This document shows positions 43,457-54,299 of a stretch of DNA of 64,000 nt, one piece after another. The notes under the pieces were generated by a model that saw only the letters and a list, made by a program, of their open reading frames with translations, searched no databases and was not told the DNA's origin. Within the stretch, counting starts at the first letter, position 1. Every line of letters starts with the position of its first letter. The stretch comes from Locusta migratoria (lineage: Eukaryota; Arthropoda; Insecta; Orthoptera; Acrididae). The stretch lies in NCBI GenBank assembly GCA_026315105.1, contig CM048744.1, positions 366,937,159 through 367,001,158 on the forward strand, in the 5' to 3' direction. The position numbers and the translations under genes are program-made.

Positions 43457-43955
43457 GGAAAGGAATATAGAAGTAGAAACAACCAATCAGACCATCCAGT
43501 CTAGGCGTGCTAAGCAGCGGGAATTGACGCAGTATTTATATACAAAGAAGAAGAAGAGGCGCGTTTAAGTGGAAGAGGAGCCGCGGCGCGTCGTGGCGTC
43601 TGGTAGGCGCCGTGGCGCTGCCTGTCCAGTTTTTGCGGCCGGCTGGTGCAATTAGCGGCAGGGAAGGCGCGCCTGCTGCCCGCTCCCTGCTGCATGCAGC
43701 CTCTGCCCGCTACCTGCTGCCTCTGCCGCCGTCAACACGCGCAGCGCCTCAGCGCACGCCACTGCTCCAGACAGGCGCTCCCGCGGCGATACAAAACGAA
43801 AACACCACACTGCTCCAAAACGATTCCAGTCTCGTGCTTTCTAAAATTAGATACTACCAACCCAGACACGTCCTGCTGGCAGCATCTCGTCAAAAAGTAC
43901 AGTAATATTCTAAATCTCAACTTTTATTGACATCATGTGAAAGGATTGTCCAAAC
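43457..43955. other. Unassigned, GC-rich in part
   Basis: 43560-43800 is GC-rich with open frames in several registers, none with a recognisable motif. Confidence 0.45.
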
Positions 43956-44039
43956 ACTGTAATTATTTGCATCTTCACGTTTTCGCGGCGCAATGACTGT
44001 TCAAAGAAGTTTCGAACGTGCAGCCGAATAAAGTTTACT

Positions 44040-44092
44040 TCTTCTAATATTTCGGCTGAGAAACGTTCAGCCATCTTCAGAGACGAGTCGAA
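44040..44092 (-). ncRNA. Hammerhead ribozyme in PLE 1 left arm
   Basis: Minus strand: CTGAAGA (44074-44080), stem GGCTGA/TCAGCC, GAAA (44050-44053), TATT. Inverted copy of 45129-45182. Confidence 0.7.
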
Positions 44093-44156
44093 GACTGACG
44101 CTCCAGCACGCGCTTCATGCTTATAAACGCGCGGGCCGCGATACTGCGCATGCGGT

Positions 44157-44978
44157 ACGACGGTACGACGTAAAGACGATGGTACCTTAGGACATTCAGT
44201 ATATAGGAAACCAACGCATAATGATTTATACTTACGTGCAAATAGCTTCCATCATCCATCCCAGACGATGAGTGTTCTTAGAATACTGGTCCATAGAGCA
44301 CACGTCATTGCTGATGAGAGCAGTCTGCAGGACGAGCTTCTACACCTGAAGAGAATCTTTGAAGCAAACGGGTACTCTCCACAACAGATAGATAAGGCAC
44401 TACGTACGAAGCCAAAGGTACGTGCAATGAATACAGAAGATGATGAAAAAAGTTTTAAATCTATGGCTTTTCTGCCATATGTTGGGAGCCTGTCGTCGAA
44501 AATCGGACGGATTATGAACAAACACGATGTTAAAGTAATTTTTCGACCCCCACCAAAGACAGCAGCATTTTTGGGTTCTATCGAGGATGATTTGGAGCTC
44601 CGGAAGGCCGAGGTTTACAAGATTCGATGTGAATGTGGCCTTTCATACATAGGACAGACGACACGTACAGTCCAGGAAAGATGCACGGAACACAAGAGAT
44701 ATACCCGACTTTTACAACCAAATAAATCGGCAGTGGCAGAGCACTGTATTGATACTGGACACTCCATGACGTACGAAAACGTCAAAATTTTAGCTTTCAC
44801 TTCATCTTCCTGGGACTCAGTAGTGAAAGAAGCAATAGAAATTCGCCTGGGGACGAATTTAATTAACAGAGACAGTGGCTTCAGTTTAGATAAATCATGG
44901 AATCCGGCACTTTCTTTTATAAATTTACAAAGACGCCGCCACAGCACAGATCATAATACATCGATTTCTCTGCAGTAA
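44157..44978 (+). pseudogene. PLE 1 protein, RT end and GIY-YIG endonuclease
   Basis: The frame is open from the arm junction (about 44157) to TAA 44976-44978, about 273 codons. The first part, LGHSVYRKPTHND and ANSFHHP, is the end of the PLE reverse-transcriptase region. Next comes a linker with EANGYSPQQI. The GIY-YIG endonuclease has VYKIRCECGLSYIGQTTR (GIY replaced by VYK, YIG intact), the ERCTEHKR helix with conserved Arg, a HCIDTGHS segment and the catalytic-type Glu in KEAIEIRLGTNLINRD. PLE proteins use this nuclease for target-primed insertion. The palm motif YxDD and N-terminus are missing. The frame itself has no lesion. Confidence 0.9.
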
Positions 44979-45128
44979 TCGACCATGTAGCCACAGACAT
45001 AATTTACATATATGTGTACTTCCTTGCCGCCGAGTAACGTCTTTGGCGCCTTGTTGTATCTGTGGCCGCATGCGCAGTAGCGCAGCCCGCGCATTTATAA
45101 GCACGAAACGCGTGCTGGAGCGTCAGTC

Positions 45129-45182
45129 TTCGACTCGTCTCTGAAGATGGCTGAACGTTTCTCAGCCGAAATATTAGAAGAT
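45129..45182 (+). ncRNA. Hammerhead ribozyme at PLE 1 3' end
   Basis: CTGAAGA (45141-45147), stem GGCTGA...TCAGCC, GAAA (45168-45171), then TATT; TCT before the core can pair with AGA after the cleavage site. Core position 7 is A, which the hammerhead consensus allows. Confidence 0.75.
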
Positions 45183-45245
45183 GTAAACTTTATGCGGCTG
45201 CACGCCCGAAACTTCTTTGAACTGTAATTATTTATTTATTTATCA

Positions 45246-45291
45246 CACACGATATCTTTCGGCATTTAATGCCATCGTCAGGTGTTTCTGC
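45246..45291 (-). ncRNA. Hammerhead ribozyme at PLE 2 3' end
   Basis: Minus strand: CTGACGA (45275-45281), stem GGCAT/ATGCC, GAAA (45257-45260), GATATC cleavage site. CACA before the core pairs with GTGTG after the cut. Core is intact. Confidence 0.75.
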
Positions 45292-45678
45292 AAAAACATT
45301 TTCTTATATGAGTATGCATCCGAATGCAACATCAATAAATTTTCGTAAATAACATTTTACAAAATTTCACTTAGAAAGTGTGCAGTACGTACCGTATTTA
45401 GAGGTTGTAAGTGCTTCAACTATTTTTTAGGTGATGATTTATATTTGATTTCTGGATTGTACCCAGTTACAGCATCTGTCAATACCTCAGAATACTATAC
45501 GTTTACAAATAATTACATTTTTTTCTTTCAGACAGAAACTTATAAGTTAATAGATATGCCTTTATTTTCTTTATTATTTCTGTCGTCTATGTTGTTATTA
45601 GCAATTATGGCTTAAAAATTTTATTAGAAAATTTGGAGTATATTAGAGGTTATACATTTATATTTGACACGGTTGTCT

Positions 45679-46098
45679 TTATTTCATCTTTGGTTGATTT
45701 TCACATTTTAGTACGATCTCTGATTTATGTAAGCTCTGTCGCCCTTTATCCAGCATTAATTGATCAATAAAATTATCGATGTAATTTTTTTGTTTAAAAT
45801 CGGTTTGATTGTTTAATAAATTGCTTGGGTAGCTAGTTGCGTGGATACATACTTCAATTTCTTCTAGAATATTCATTTCATATCCCTTTTGTATTACATG
45901 TAAAATGTTGAGTGCGTTTTCTACAGTGCCTACTGAGTGATTTTCGCATTGCAAGTGCTGGTAAATAGTAGATGGGATTTTCTCACTCTCCCTAGTGTGT
46001 TCTTTATAACGAATGGTGAAATTACGTCCAATTTGGCCTATATATTATTTATTACATGAGTTGCAAGAGATTTTGTATATACCAGTATTTAGAAAACG
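45679..46098 (-). pseudogene. PLE 2 GIY-YIG endonuclease remnant
   Basis: Minus strand: IYKISCNSCNK, a stop, then YIGQIGRNFTIRYKEH (GIY-YIG core), HLQCENHSVG, and the tail EIEVCIHATSYPSNLLNNQT. The same order as in PLE 1 and PLE 3. The in-frame stop falls inside the nuclease core. Confidence 0.8.
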
Positions 46099-46117
46099 AT
46101 AAAACTAAACTTTTATG

Positions 46118-48480
46118 CGTCTACATCTACATGGGATACTCTGCAAATTACATTTAAGTGCCTGGCACAGGGTTCATCGAACCACCATTATACTATTTAT
46201 CTCCCATTCCATTCTCGAATAGCGCGCGGGAAGAAAAAACACTTGAATCTCTCCGTTCTGATTTCTCGTATTTTATTCTGATGGAAGAAAAAAACACTTG
46301 GATCTCTCCGTTCTGATTTCTCGTATTTTATTCTGATGATCGTTTCTACCTATGTAACGGGAGTCAGTAATATACGAGGCGCGTCCAGAAAGTAAGTTCC
46401 GTTTCGTAATAAAATGAAATCGTACACAGATACAGAAGAAATTTTTATTGCACAAAATTCTACAACTCTTAAACTACTTTTCTACTTAACTGCCAAAATT
46501 TTGTAGGCACTTGTTATAACGTGCCACAAGTTTTTGCATGCATCCTTCACAGAAGGTTGCCGCCTGTGTATTCAACCATGTGGTAACAGCTCTTTATCAT
46601 CATTGAAGTGTTGACCACCAAGGGCAGATTTTACGTGTAAGAAGACATGAAAGTCGCTAGGAGAGAGGTCTGAGCTGTATGGAGGATGATCAAACAGATC
46701 CCATTGAAATTTCCGTAAGAATTGTTTGCTCACATTCGGTGTGTGAGATCAGGCATTATCGTGAAAAAAAAATCTTCTGACAGTAATCCTCTTCTTACAC
46801 CTAAAATCTGTCCTTGGTGGACAACACTTCAACGATGATGACGAGCTGAAAGAACATGTTACCACACAGGCGCTAACATTCTATGAAAAAGGCACACAAA
46901 ACCTTGTGCCATGCTATGACAATTGCCTACAAAATTTCGGAAGCTATGTAGAAAAGTAGTTTAACAGTTGTAGATTTTTGTACAATCAATATTTTTTCTG
47001 TATCTGCACCCGTTCGTTTTATATAACCAAACGGAACTTACTTTCTGGACGCGCCTCGTATTTTCGCATTCGGAGGAGAATGTTGGCGATTGGAGTTTCG
47101 TAAGTAGCCCACGTCGCAGCGATAAGCGCCGTTGTTGTAATGATTCATATCACAAATGCTGTATCATTTCCGTAACGCTGTCTCCCTGAATCGTGACAAT
47201 ACGCAACGAGCTGCCCTTCTTTGGGCTCTTTCAATGTCCTCCGTCAAACCCACCTGATAAGGATCCCACACCGGGCAGCAGTACTCCCAAAAAGGACGGA
47301 CATGCGTAGTGTATGCAGTTTCTTTGGTACTTCTGTTGCATCTTTTAAGGGTTCTGCCAATAAAACGCTGTCTCTGGTTCGCCTTTCCGACGACATTATT
47401 TACGTGTTCTTTTCAATTAAGTCTGAAGTAATGTAGTTGCTAGGTGTTTAGTGGAGTTTAATGCCTCCACTTTTGATTGATTTATCTTGTAAACAATGTT
47501 TAACGGATTTGTTTTCGTACTCATGTGGACAACTTCACACTTCTCATTATTTAGAGTCAATTGCCAATTTTTACACCATACTGATATCTTATTCAGATCG
47601 TTCTGCGGTTGCTTTTGATCTTCAGATGATTTTACTAGACGATAAATAACGGCGTCATCTGCAAACAACCTTAGAGAGCTACTTAGATTTTCCTCTAAAT
47701 CGTTTATGTAAATAAGGAACAGCAGAGGACGAATAACACTACCCTGTGGAACGCCCGATATCACCTCTGTTTTAGTTGATGCCTTACCATCGACTACTAC
47801 GAACTGTGTCCTCTTTGACAAGAAATCCCCTATCCTATCGCAAATTTGGGGCGATATACCATAACAACGGAATTTGATTAAAAGCGATTTGTGAGGTACG
47901 GTGTCAAAAGCCTTCTGTAAATCAAGAAATACGGAATCGATTTGCGAACCCTTGTCGATAGCACCCATCTCTTCGTGTGAGTAAAGCTAGTTGTCTTTTG
48001 CAAGAACGATATTTTCTAAATCCGTGTTGACCTTGGGTCAATAGATCGTTCTGTTCGAGACATTCATGATATTTGAATACAGGATATGTTCCAAAACCCT
48101 GCTGCAAATTGACGTCAATGAAATAGGCCTGTAGTTTAGTGGGTTACTCTTACTGCCTTTCTTGAATATAGGTGTGACCTGTGCAACTTTCCAATCTTTT
48201 GGTACAGATCCTTCTATGAGAGAGCGGTTGTATATGGCTGTTAAGTAACGAGCTATCGCTTCAGCATAATCAGATAGAAATCTAATGGGTATACAATCCA
48301 GACCAGAAGACTTGTTCTTGTTAAGTGATTTTAGTTGCTGCACTTCTCCGATGATATCTACTACTACGTTGCTCATTACGGCCTCTGTTCGTAATTCGAA
48401 ATCTGGAATATTGGTTTCAAATTGGTGTCAAATACAGTATTTGACTGTTGTCTGTAAATCGTCTTAAGTAATAGATTTTG
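46118..48480 (-). pseudogene. CR1-like LINE interrupted by a mariner derivative
   Basis: Reading leftward from 48376: an N-terminal RT part with GLDCIPIRFLSDYAEAI, PKDWKVAQVTPIFKKGS and NYRPISLTS; then DLQKAFDTVPH, ISGVPQGSV and LRLFADDAVIY (catalytic FADD intact, near 47680); then WQLTLNNEKCEVVH. A further stretch at 47060-47410 is more decayed. The 3' UTR and the TCTACATCTACATGG tail lie at 46118-46372 after the mariner derivative 46375-47058. A frameshift near 48030 splits the RT, and the region before RT is absent. Longest copy of this LINE in the window. Confidence 0.85.
46375..47058. mobile_element. Mariner derivative made of two inverted 3' ends
   Basis: 30-bp TIRs starting CGAGGCGCGTCCAGAAAGTA, TA TSD at 46373-46374 and 47059-47060. 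Both halves encode the same end of a mariner transposase, in opposite directions. The left copy on the minus strand reads LRKFQWDLFDHPPYSSDLSP, SDFHVFLHVKS, GGQHFND. The right copy on the plus strand reads LGGQHFNDDDELKEHVTT, LVPCYDNCLQNFGSYVEK, stop. The left copy extends further into the catalytic domain. No 5' end is present. Inserted in the LINE 3' region. Confidence 0.88.
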
Positions 48481-48589
48481 TCATCCTATTCTCGTAACAC
48501 GCTTTCTTCTCCTTAAAACATTCGTTTTCCTTAAAAAATACAAACAAACAACAACAAACCAGAAATTAAATTAAAAGTAATTTGAAAGG
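48481..48589. other. LINE 5' border region
   Basis: The LINE may extend to about 48540, but no motif is secure. Confidence 0.3.
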
Positions 48590-48800
48590 TCACTAAACCG
48601 CTCCATTTGAGTCCCGAAAGTCCGAGAAAAACATGCCAGGGCACGAAGTGCTGAGACAGTGACATTGCCAGCTGACTGACTGGTCGCTATGGGACAGTGC
48701 GCTGTGCTCCAGCGTTCAACCAGTCAGTGAGGTAGTGATCACACTCGTTCAGCGCTAATCTGATCACGTGATGTGGCGTACATGCCACAGCCTGTCTTAA
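48590..48800 (+). repeat. Dispersed repeat shared with 25850-26040
   Basis: ATGCCAGGGCAC, AGTGCTGAGACAGTGACA, CAGCTGACTGACTGG, CAGTCAGTGAGGTAGTGATC and TCTGATCACGTG occur in the same order in both copies. LTR-like in size, but ends and TSD not defined. Confidence 0.45.
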
Positions 48801-49180
48801 TCTTGACTCCCATCCACCAGACACAGTCGGGACCCTAGACATACTAAGAGCTCAAGCGGCGTACTTATCGATGAAACATAATACAAATTTTATTTTCTTG
48901 TTAAAATCATTTTACAGTGTTATAGATACGAATAACCAGCACTTGTATAGATCCAGCGAACTGAATGGTGCTCCATATCCCCACCTGGTGCAACTGCACA
49001 GGTTTGAAGTATTATTTCGTATACATTAGTGTATTTGTGTTTACATATGCGACACAGCTATGCACAATATGACACGTCAACGATTTATGTTTAATTGAAG
49101 AAGTTTTGCAATTTAACTGGTTAAATTACAGATTTCACGATGGTTTCCAATATTCATATTTACAACAATTTTATAGTATG
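48801..49180. other. Unassigned stretch
   Basis: AT-rich; nothing recognised. Confidence 0.5.
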
Positions 49181-49366
49181 CCGTGGTGGAGTGGTTGAGA
49201 GCTGTAAGGCGCCTACCTATAGAGCGGACAGTTGCTCGCCGTCGGAGATTAGAGTCCTTCCTCGAGCATAGGAGTGTGTATTGTCCTTATTATAAGTTAC
49301 TTTAAGTAGTTTGTAATCCTAAGGACATAACCGCAGCAGTTAAGTCTCTCAGATTTACAAACACAC
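49181..49366 (+). mobile_element. SINE-B, diverged
   Basis: Head CCGTGGTGGAGTGGTTGAGA, GTTGCTCGCCGTCGGAGATT, degraded B-box AGAGTCCTTCC, then TTGTCCTTA and tail TTAAGTCTCTCAGATTTACA. No clear TSD. Confidence 0.75.
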
Positions 49367-49669
49367 GGGCGTTTATGCAGTACTTCGATATTTCAGTGTC
49401 TCAAAACGCCTTTTGACAGCATCTGATTAGGCCATTCAGGCACGCTTCCAATTCTCATCTTCTAGCCCCTGCCCATTGATTACTCTTGCCTATACTGGAT
49501 TCCCGCAAGGGATCGAGCGTTTGAATGTGTGCGCTGTCAAATTGTCTATTGTCTGTTGGCGGTATATGTTACAACTATTGTTATCAATAATTATAAAGTA
49601 TCAACTTGCTGAGTAATGGAAGCAAGTGTGCAATGTCCAAGTGAGGGTGCGCGTTTGCTTGTGCATGCG

Positions 49670-49741
<72 letters not shown>

Positions 49742-50240
49742 GATAGAGAGAGGAGAAGAGCTGGAGGAGTTTGTAGAGAAAAATTATGGTTTGAATATAG
49801 ATGGGAGTTATAGGTGAATGTAGGTTACAAATTATTGATGAAGGAGGGAAAGAAAAAAAGATTAGGAAGGAAAGTATTGACAGTGGCTGCATTAGGGCAT
49901 TGAAATTAAACAATGACAAGTGAGAAGGATAGGGAATCGAACCCGGCTCTCCCGTTCCGGGCCAGCGGTCGCTACCCATGCTCGCCTCCCGTCCGTCTCA
50001 AACTTCCACAAGTCGCACGCCATGGCTGTAGCGCCCCTACCATCCATGCCCTCTTACACACGCCATTACGGATTCCCGTGCGAGGTCGAACGTATGACCG
50101 CATCTGCGGTGAAGTAACTGAAGCTGACGCCGTCTCCGCGTGTAGATACTTATTATACGTAAATATTAAATGTATGTTGCAGTAGTTATAGAACGAGGAC
50201 AGGATGAAAGTTCATATCAAATAAACTGCTAACCAAAATG
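49367..50240. other. Unassigned stretch with GT/GA microsatellite
   Basis: (GT)n at about 49674-49703 followed by a GAGACAGA-rich tract to about 49755. A possible tRNA-like B-box on the minus strand lies near 49930-49945 (GGGTTCGATTCCC), without a definable SINE. Confidence 0.5.
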
Positions 50241-51588
50241 CAACATCAAGAAGGATGGAAGATATCAAAATACAGCATGATTGAAAATGCAACCCAATGT
50301 GAAGTGAGGAAGATGATGAAACCAGTAAAATTGCCGCCATTGCTGTCTATAACCACTGCTACACATCTCGGCAAGATGTTTTTACGTCCCTTTAACATAT
50401 TCCCATCATAGTTTAATAGGTTTATCACTGAGAGGTGTATCTCGGGCCAGTCATTCCGCAACCATCGAGCAGTCGTTTTCGATAGATGAGGAGAAAAGGC
50501 AAGGCATCAATGTAATCTGATGGGTGACGAAGAAAATTTGGTGCCAAATATAGTCGCGCAATATCCAGAGAGTGGTATCCAGTAGCATACTAACATACCA
50601 CCGGGTGCAGGGATAACAGGGCTGTGGATCAGGCGACACATTAGAGGTCTGCCACTAGCCTGTAACCCAGACTGTAACCCAGACCATCGTGTTAGCGCAG
50701 GCAGCATCGGAATTTGTGAGTAATAATAATGTCGCTCCGTTAGGGTCCCTATGTCCGTCGTTTATCACACCATTGCCGGTCTGAACCCCTGAGGCGTGTT
50801 CTGGGTGGAAAATGCAGCAATGGACGCTGTGCTGTATATGATTTGGAAGGGTGTGGACAAGTAGTGAATGTTGTACAACAGAACGATTGTGTTGTGACAT
50901 GGTTCGTCCTGCGGCAGAGCGATCCATCCCTGGCATGTGCTCAACACGCCTGTCATCGTGAGTACTGGTGCAACGAGGCGGCTGCAATCGCTCCCGGCCT
51001 ACTTCCAATGACTACATGTCTGCATTTCAATTGCTTGGTCATGCCCGACGCGATCTCCGATTTCTTTGAATGATAGCCTGCAAACCCTGTAGCCAATTAC
51101 TCCTCCTCCAAAACGTGCTCGACAGACTCTCGTTGTCCGGTGTAAGGCATAACTAAGCTGCTTCTTTTTTTCTTTTTACTCCTTTATTGCTGCCTGCGAA
51201 TTTGGAGCCACTGTCCGCTGTCTACATAATATAGCCGCCACACTGGTCGTCCAGAGACTGAGGTATGCAGCACCAGAGTGCTGTTGCCCGTGCCCCACCA
51301 CGTGGAGGTGGGCCATACGTTGCAGGAAGTCGACAGTATTTATTCAGCAGCTACTACATACTTTTATTAAACATAACAGAAAAATATAACTACATATTAA
51401 AAATGTAATAAAACACAATTAGCTGCAATATCATAATAATATCAAAGATTGTAATTGTGAAATTAAGTCTACTGAAGTTTAGTTACATTTCAGAAGAAGG
51501 ATGAAAACTTATATAATAAGCAATATACAATTTAAAGTACTGGGAAAACTTATAGTAATATTGTATAAGGTATACTAATAACAGTTCC
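50241..51588. other. Unassigned stretch
   Basis: Medium-GC sequence at 50240-51300 with short frames on both strands, none with a motif. It could be a degraded DNA transposon, but I found no TIRs. Confidence 0.4.
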
Positions 51589-51682
51589 TTGTATGTAGTG
51601 GCTGCGGTGGAGTGGCCGAGCGGTCTAAGGCGCCTGCGGAGCGCGCGGTTGCTCGCCGTCAGAGGTTCGATCCCACCCTGGA

Positions 51683-51719
<37 letters not shown>

Positions 51720-51726
51720 GTCCTTA

Positions 51727-52665
51727 AGGTGCCCTCACACTTTCAATACGTATGGACAGTAATATTGTCAATAATACATTGTCAAACCTTCAATACATTT
51801 CAGTGGTCCCCACACCATCAATAATATTGTCATAACTTTCAATTGGCGACGCGATTTCGTGAAGTAAACATGTCTGACCGGCAGAAAGCGTGTGCTTGAA
51901 TCATCTTAGTGATGGCTGCGAACGAAAGACAACCGAGAACGACGAAAAGGAGGAAATGGGTTCGTGAATGGTTAAAGAAAATGAACGACTTTTCGCATGT
52001 GAATCTGCTTACGGAAATCCGAACTACTGACCCAAAAGGTTTTTGTAATTATTTTAGAATGAGCCCAGAATCATATGACAAATTACTCACGATGATATGG
52101 GACAAAATTTAAAAAAAGACACAATTATGAGATCCGTGATTCCTGCCGATGAAAGATAAGTGTCACTTTATTTATTTATTTTAAATTTTGCTTCTGTGAA
52201 ACACGACGGAGAGATTGCAAGCACCTCTTCATATGCTGCATTTCTTTTGTGTTTGTACATGTATTCTTTTGAAGACTGATTCCACAGAACTTCGTTGCTG
52301 GTAGCAATCGATAAAATCAACCAGCATATGTCTACTCATTTTACCAATCCAAACAAGCACAGTAAAACGATACACAGTATAACCACGAGGACGAATTAAA
52401 AGAACATAAACATTGGTGAGAAACAAAGCACACTAGTGTCTTGCGGCTGTTTGATGAAGCTGTGCCAACATCTGAAAGGCGAATATTGTCAAACCGTCAG
52501 TATTGGACTTCACGCGCTCAATATATATTGACAATACTGAAAATATCTTTGTGGCCATCAATACTTTTCGTCAATATTTTAAGTATTGACAATACGTCAA
52601 TACACGCCCTCAAACGGTCAATATATTGACGGTTTGACAATATTATTGAATATGTGAGGGCCCCT
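51727..52665. mobile_element. PIF/Harbinger derivative
   Basis: 939 bp with TIRs AGGTGCCCTCACACTTTCAA at left and (inverted) AGGGGCCCTCACATATTCAA at right. The 3-bp TSD is TTA at left (51724-51726) and TTC at right (52666-52668). The uninterrupted SINE-B consensus has TTA there, so the right copy mutated. A TTA/TAA target is the Harbinger rule. It keeps a transposase N-terminus (51909-52112) but little else. Confidence 0.85.
51909..52112 (+). pseudogene. Harbinger transposase N-terminal remnant
   Basis: About 67 codons: a basic start (TTKRRKWVREWLKK), then VNLLTEIRTTDPKGFCNYFR and MSPESYDKLLTMI. This is the conserved N-terminal segment of PIF/Harbinger (HARBI1/ALP1-like) transposases, in which the Phe-x-Asn-Tyr-x-Arg-Met-Ser core precedes the catalytic domain. 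The frame ends at TAA 52110-52112, and no DDE catalytic part remains. Confidence 0.8.
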
Positions 52666-52761
52666 TTCGGTTAGTTTAACTTCGTTTAAGTAGTTTGTAA
52701 GCCGAGAGACCAGTGAAGTTAAGTCATAGATTTACAAACATTTGAACATGTTTGTATTTAG

Positions 52762-53379
52762 CGAAATAATTAGTGACGATTTTTAATAACTTAAATCAGA
52801 TAGTAATAAGTTATTTCTAAGCATTGATAAAGTATTACAACGATGCAATTGTGCATAATACATTAATAAAGTGTTGGATTGTTTAATAATAAACTTTTAT
52901 TTACAGACTAAGGCAAACTTCAGAAGTGATTAGTGATTTTTGAGTTTGTTGTCTGAATTGGCTGGTTCTATGTACTCACGTTCCAAGTCCTGTTTCATAA
53001 TTTATTTAGGAACTTTTAACAGGCATTATCATAAAAATTATTCATGAACAATAATCAATACCTGATGTCCTATGCTGAGAACTCATATGTAATTCGTCTG
53101 GTCTGAATATTACAACATCAGTAAAACGTAAAGAAAACAAATCAAGGTGTTATTTTTTTTAGAAAATAGACCAAAAATACAAGGACAAATTCTGCACTAT
53201 TCAAGTTTTACAAATAACGATTACATACTAAAATGCAATTTAAATACAATTTAAAATTTTATAGCCTAGTGTGCCAGTTTTTCAAGCTATAAAAAATTTT
53301 GACATTACCTGACATCATACTGCCATTGTGGACGCGATCTGATAGATTTAAAATTTTCAAAAATGAAAAGCCAAGATGG
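52762..53379. other. Unassigned stretch
   Basis: AT-rich, nothing recognised. Confidence 0.5.
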
Positions 53380-53404
53380 CAAAATATTTATTTATTTTAT
53401 TACG

Positions 53405-53445
53405 ACTGGTTTCAGTGGACTATGCATCATAGGCTTGTCATTTCA
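53405..53445 (-). ncRNA. Degenerate hammerhead-like PLE end
   Basis: Minus strand: CCTATGATGCATAGTCCACT then GAAACCAGTCGTAAT. GAAAC and GTC are kept, but CUGANGA is not intact. Confidence 0.4.
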
Positions 53446-53971
53446 CATTTTAAAAGTTGGTCATCTTATTTAAAACATGGAGATTAAATGGTACGTGCAA
53501 CATAGCACTTAGCCTAAATATAAAAATACATAAGTTAACACATCAACAGCTTGTAACAGTCTCTTATAACAGATGCGATGCGATGGTACTGAAATACGAA
53601 CAAGGTCAAAAATTAGATGGTATTTTGCGCAATGATACAAAGATCTGTACTTAGTCATTTATCCTGTTGTGAGATTTTTGTATTAGTTATTTGAATTTTT
53701 TAACGTGAAAAATTTAGAATTTGTAGTAGTCCTTTCAGGTTTCTTTGGATGTAATTTACGTCAATTTACTAGTTTATGTGCATATTATACTGATGTGTCA
53801 TGATTGGCTTTTGGTTATTCCAGTATTTTAGATTTTACCATCTATTAAAGACAGTACATATTACTACAATATTGCCCACATGTCATGACTTAAAAAGTCA
53901 CGTGTTTTTAGATTGTGTATATTACATCTAATGATTTTCAATATCTATTATAGTTGGACTGTTAATTTATG

Positions 53972-54268
53972 TTATATTTTCTCTATGTCGTGGTCAGTAT
54001 TTGTGTCCCTCACGGTACCTGTGTCATAGTCTGTGAAGCTGTTCGATTCATCATCACTACTATTATAGTCTATGTATTTCTGAAATCTGTTAATACGTCG
54101 CCTGGGTCTTTCTCTGGTATATCCTTCTTGTAATGTTTTTGATATTTTGTCTTTTGTTTCATTTAGTTCAGTCCAATCTTTGATAGAGTTATGGATGTTG
54201 AAGTGATCTATTTCTAGGTTCCTCAATTGCGAGTGTAATATGCACTGTATGACTGTATTGTTATACAT
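53972..54268 (-). CDS. Unassigned PLE-associated frame
   Basis: 98 codons from ATG to stop on the minus strand, starting about 30 bp after a hammerhead core. It has a hydrophilic middle (LEIDHFNIHNSIKDWTELNE), a basic patch (RERPRRRINRFQKY) and an acidic end (SSDDESNSFTDYD). It may be the N-terminal extension of a PLE protein, but I see no defining motif. Confidence 0.35.
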   Translation of the reverse strand: MYNNTVIQCILHSQLRNLEIDHFNIHNSIKDWTELNETKDKISKTLQEGYTRERPRRRINRFQKYIDYNSSDDESNSFTDYDTGTVRDTNTDHDIEKI

Positions 54269-54299
54269 GAAAAACCTTCAGCCATTACTTTTGGATTTT

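Larger units (their letters stand above)
43969..45220 (+). mobile_element. Penelope-like element (PLE 1), 5'-truncated with inverted arm
   Basis: A 1252-bp insertion flanked by the 13-bp TSD ACTGTAATTATTT (43956-43968 and 45221-45233). It has 157-bp inverted arms (43999-44155 and 45066-45222), the C-terminal part of a PLE protein between them, and about 30 unpaired bases outside the left arm. Both arms contain a hammerhead core. The coding part starts exactly at the inner end of the left arm, so 5' truncation and the inverted arm arose together. This is known PLE behaviour and gives a key to the non-coding foldbacks in this window. Confidence 0.88.
45223..46105 (-). mobile_element. Penelope-like element (PLE 2), 3' part
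   Basis: Minus-strand PLE remnant: GIY-YIG coding end (45679-46098), a 3' UTR, and a hammerhead near the 3' end at 45246-45291. PLE 1 inserted close to its 3' end, since the PLE 1 TSD lies at this border. The upstream reverse transcriptase is missing. Confidence 0.75.
51599..52751 (+). mobile_element. SINE-B split by a Harbinger derivative
   Basis: Left part: GCTGCGGTGGAGTGGCCGAG head, AGGTTCGATCCCACCC B-box, (GT)n at 51687-51718, TTGTCCTTA. Right part from 52669: GGTTAGTTTAACTTCG to TTACAAACATTTGAACATG. TSD TTGTAT(G/T)TAG at 51589-51598 and 52752-52761. Confidence 0.9.

Noticed and set aside
43612..43930. GC-rich overlapping plus frames as a gene 5' exon with CpG island
   Set aside because: Two registers are equally open and the composition explains them. 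No downstream coding continuation was found.
50241..51310. Degraded Tc1-like or other DNA transposon
   Set aside because: Composition hints at former coding sequence, but no TIRs, TSD or transposase motif could be found.
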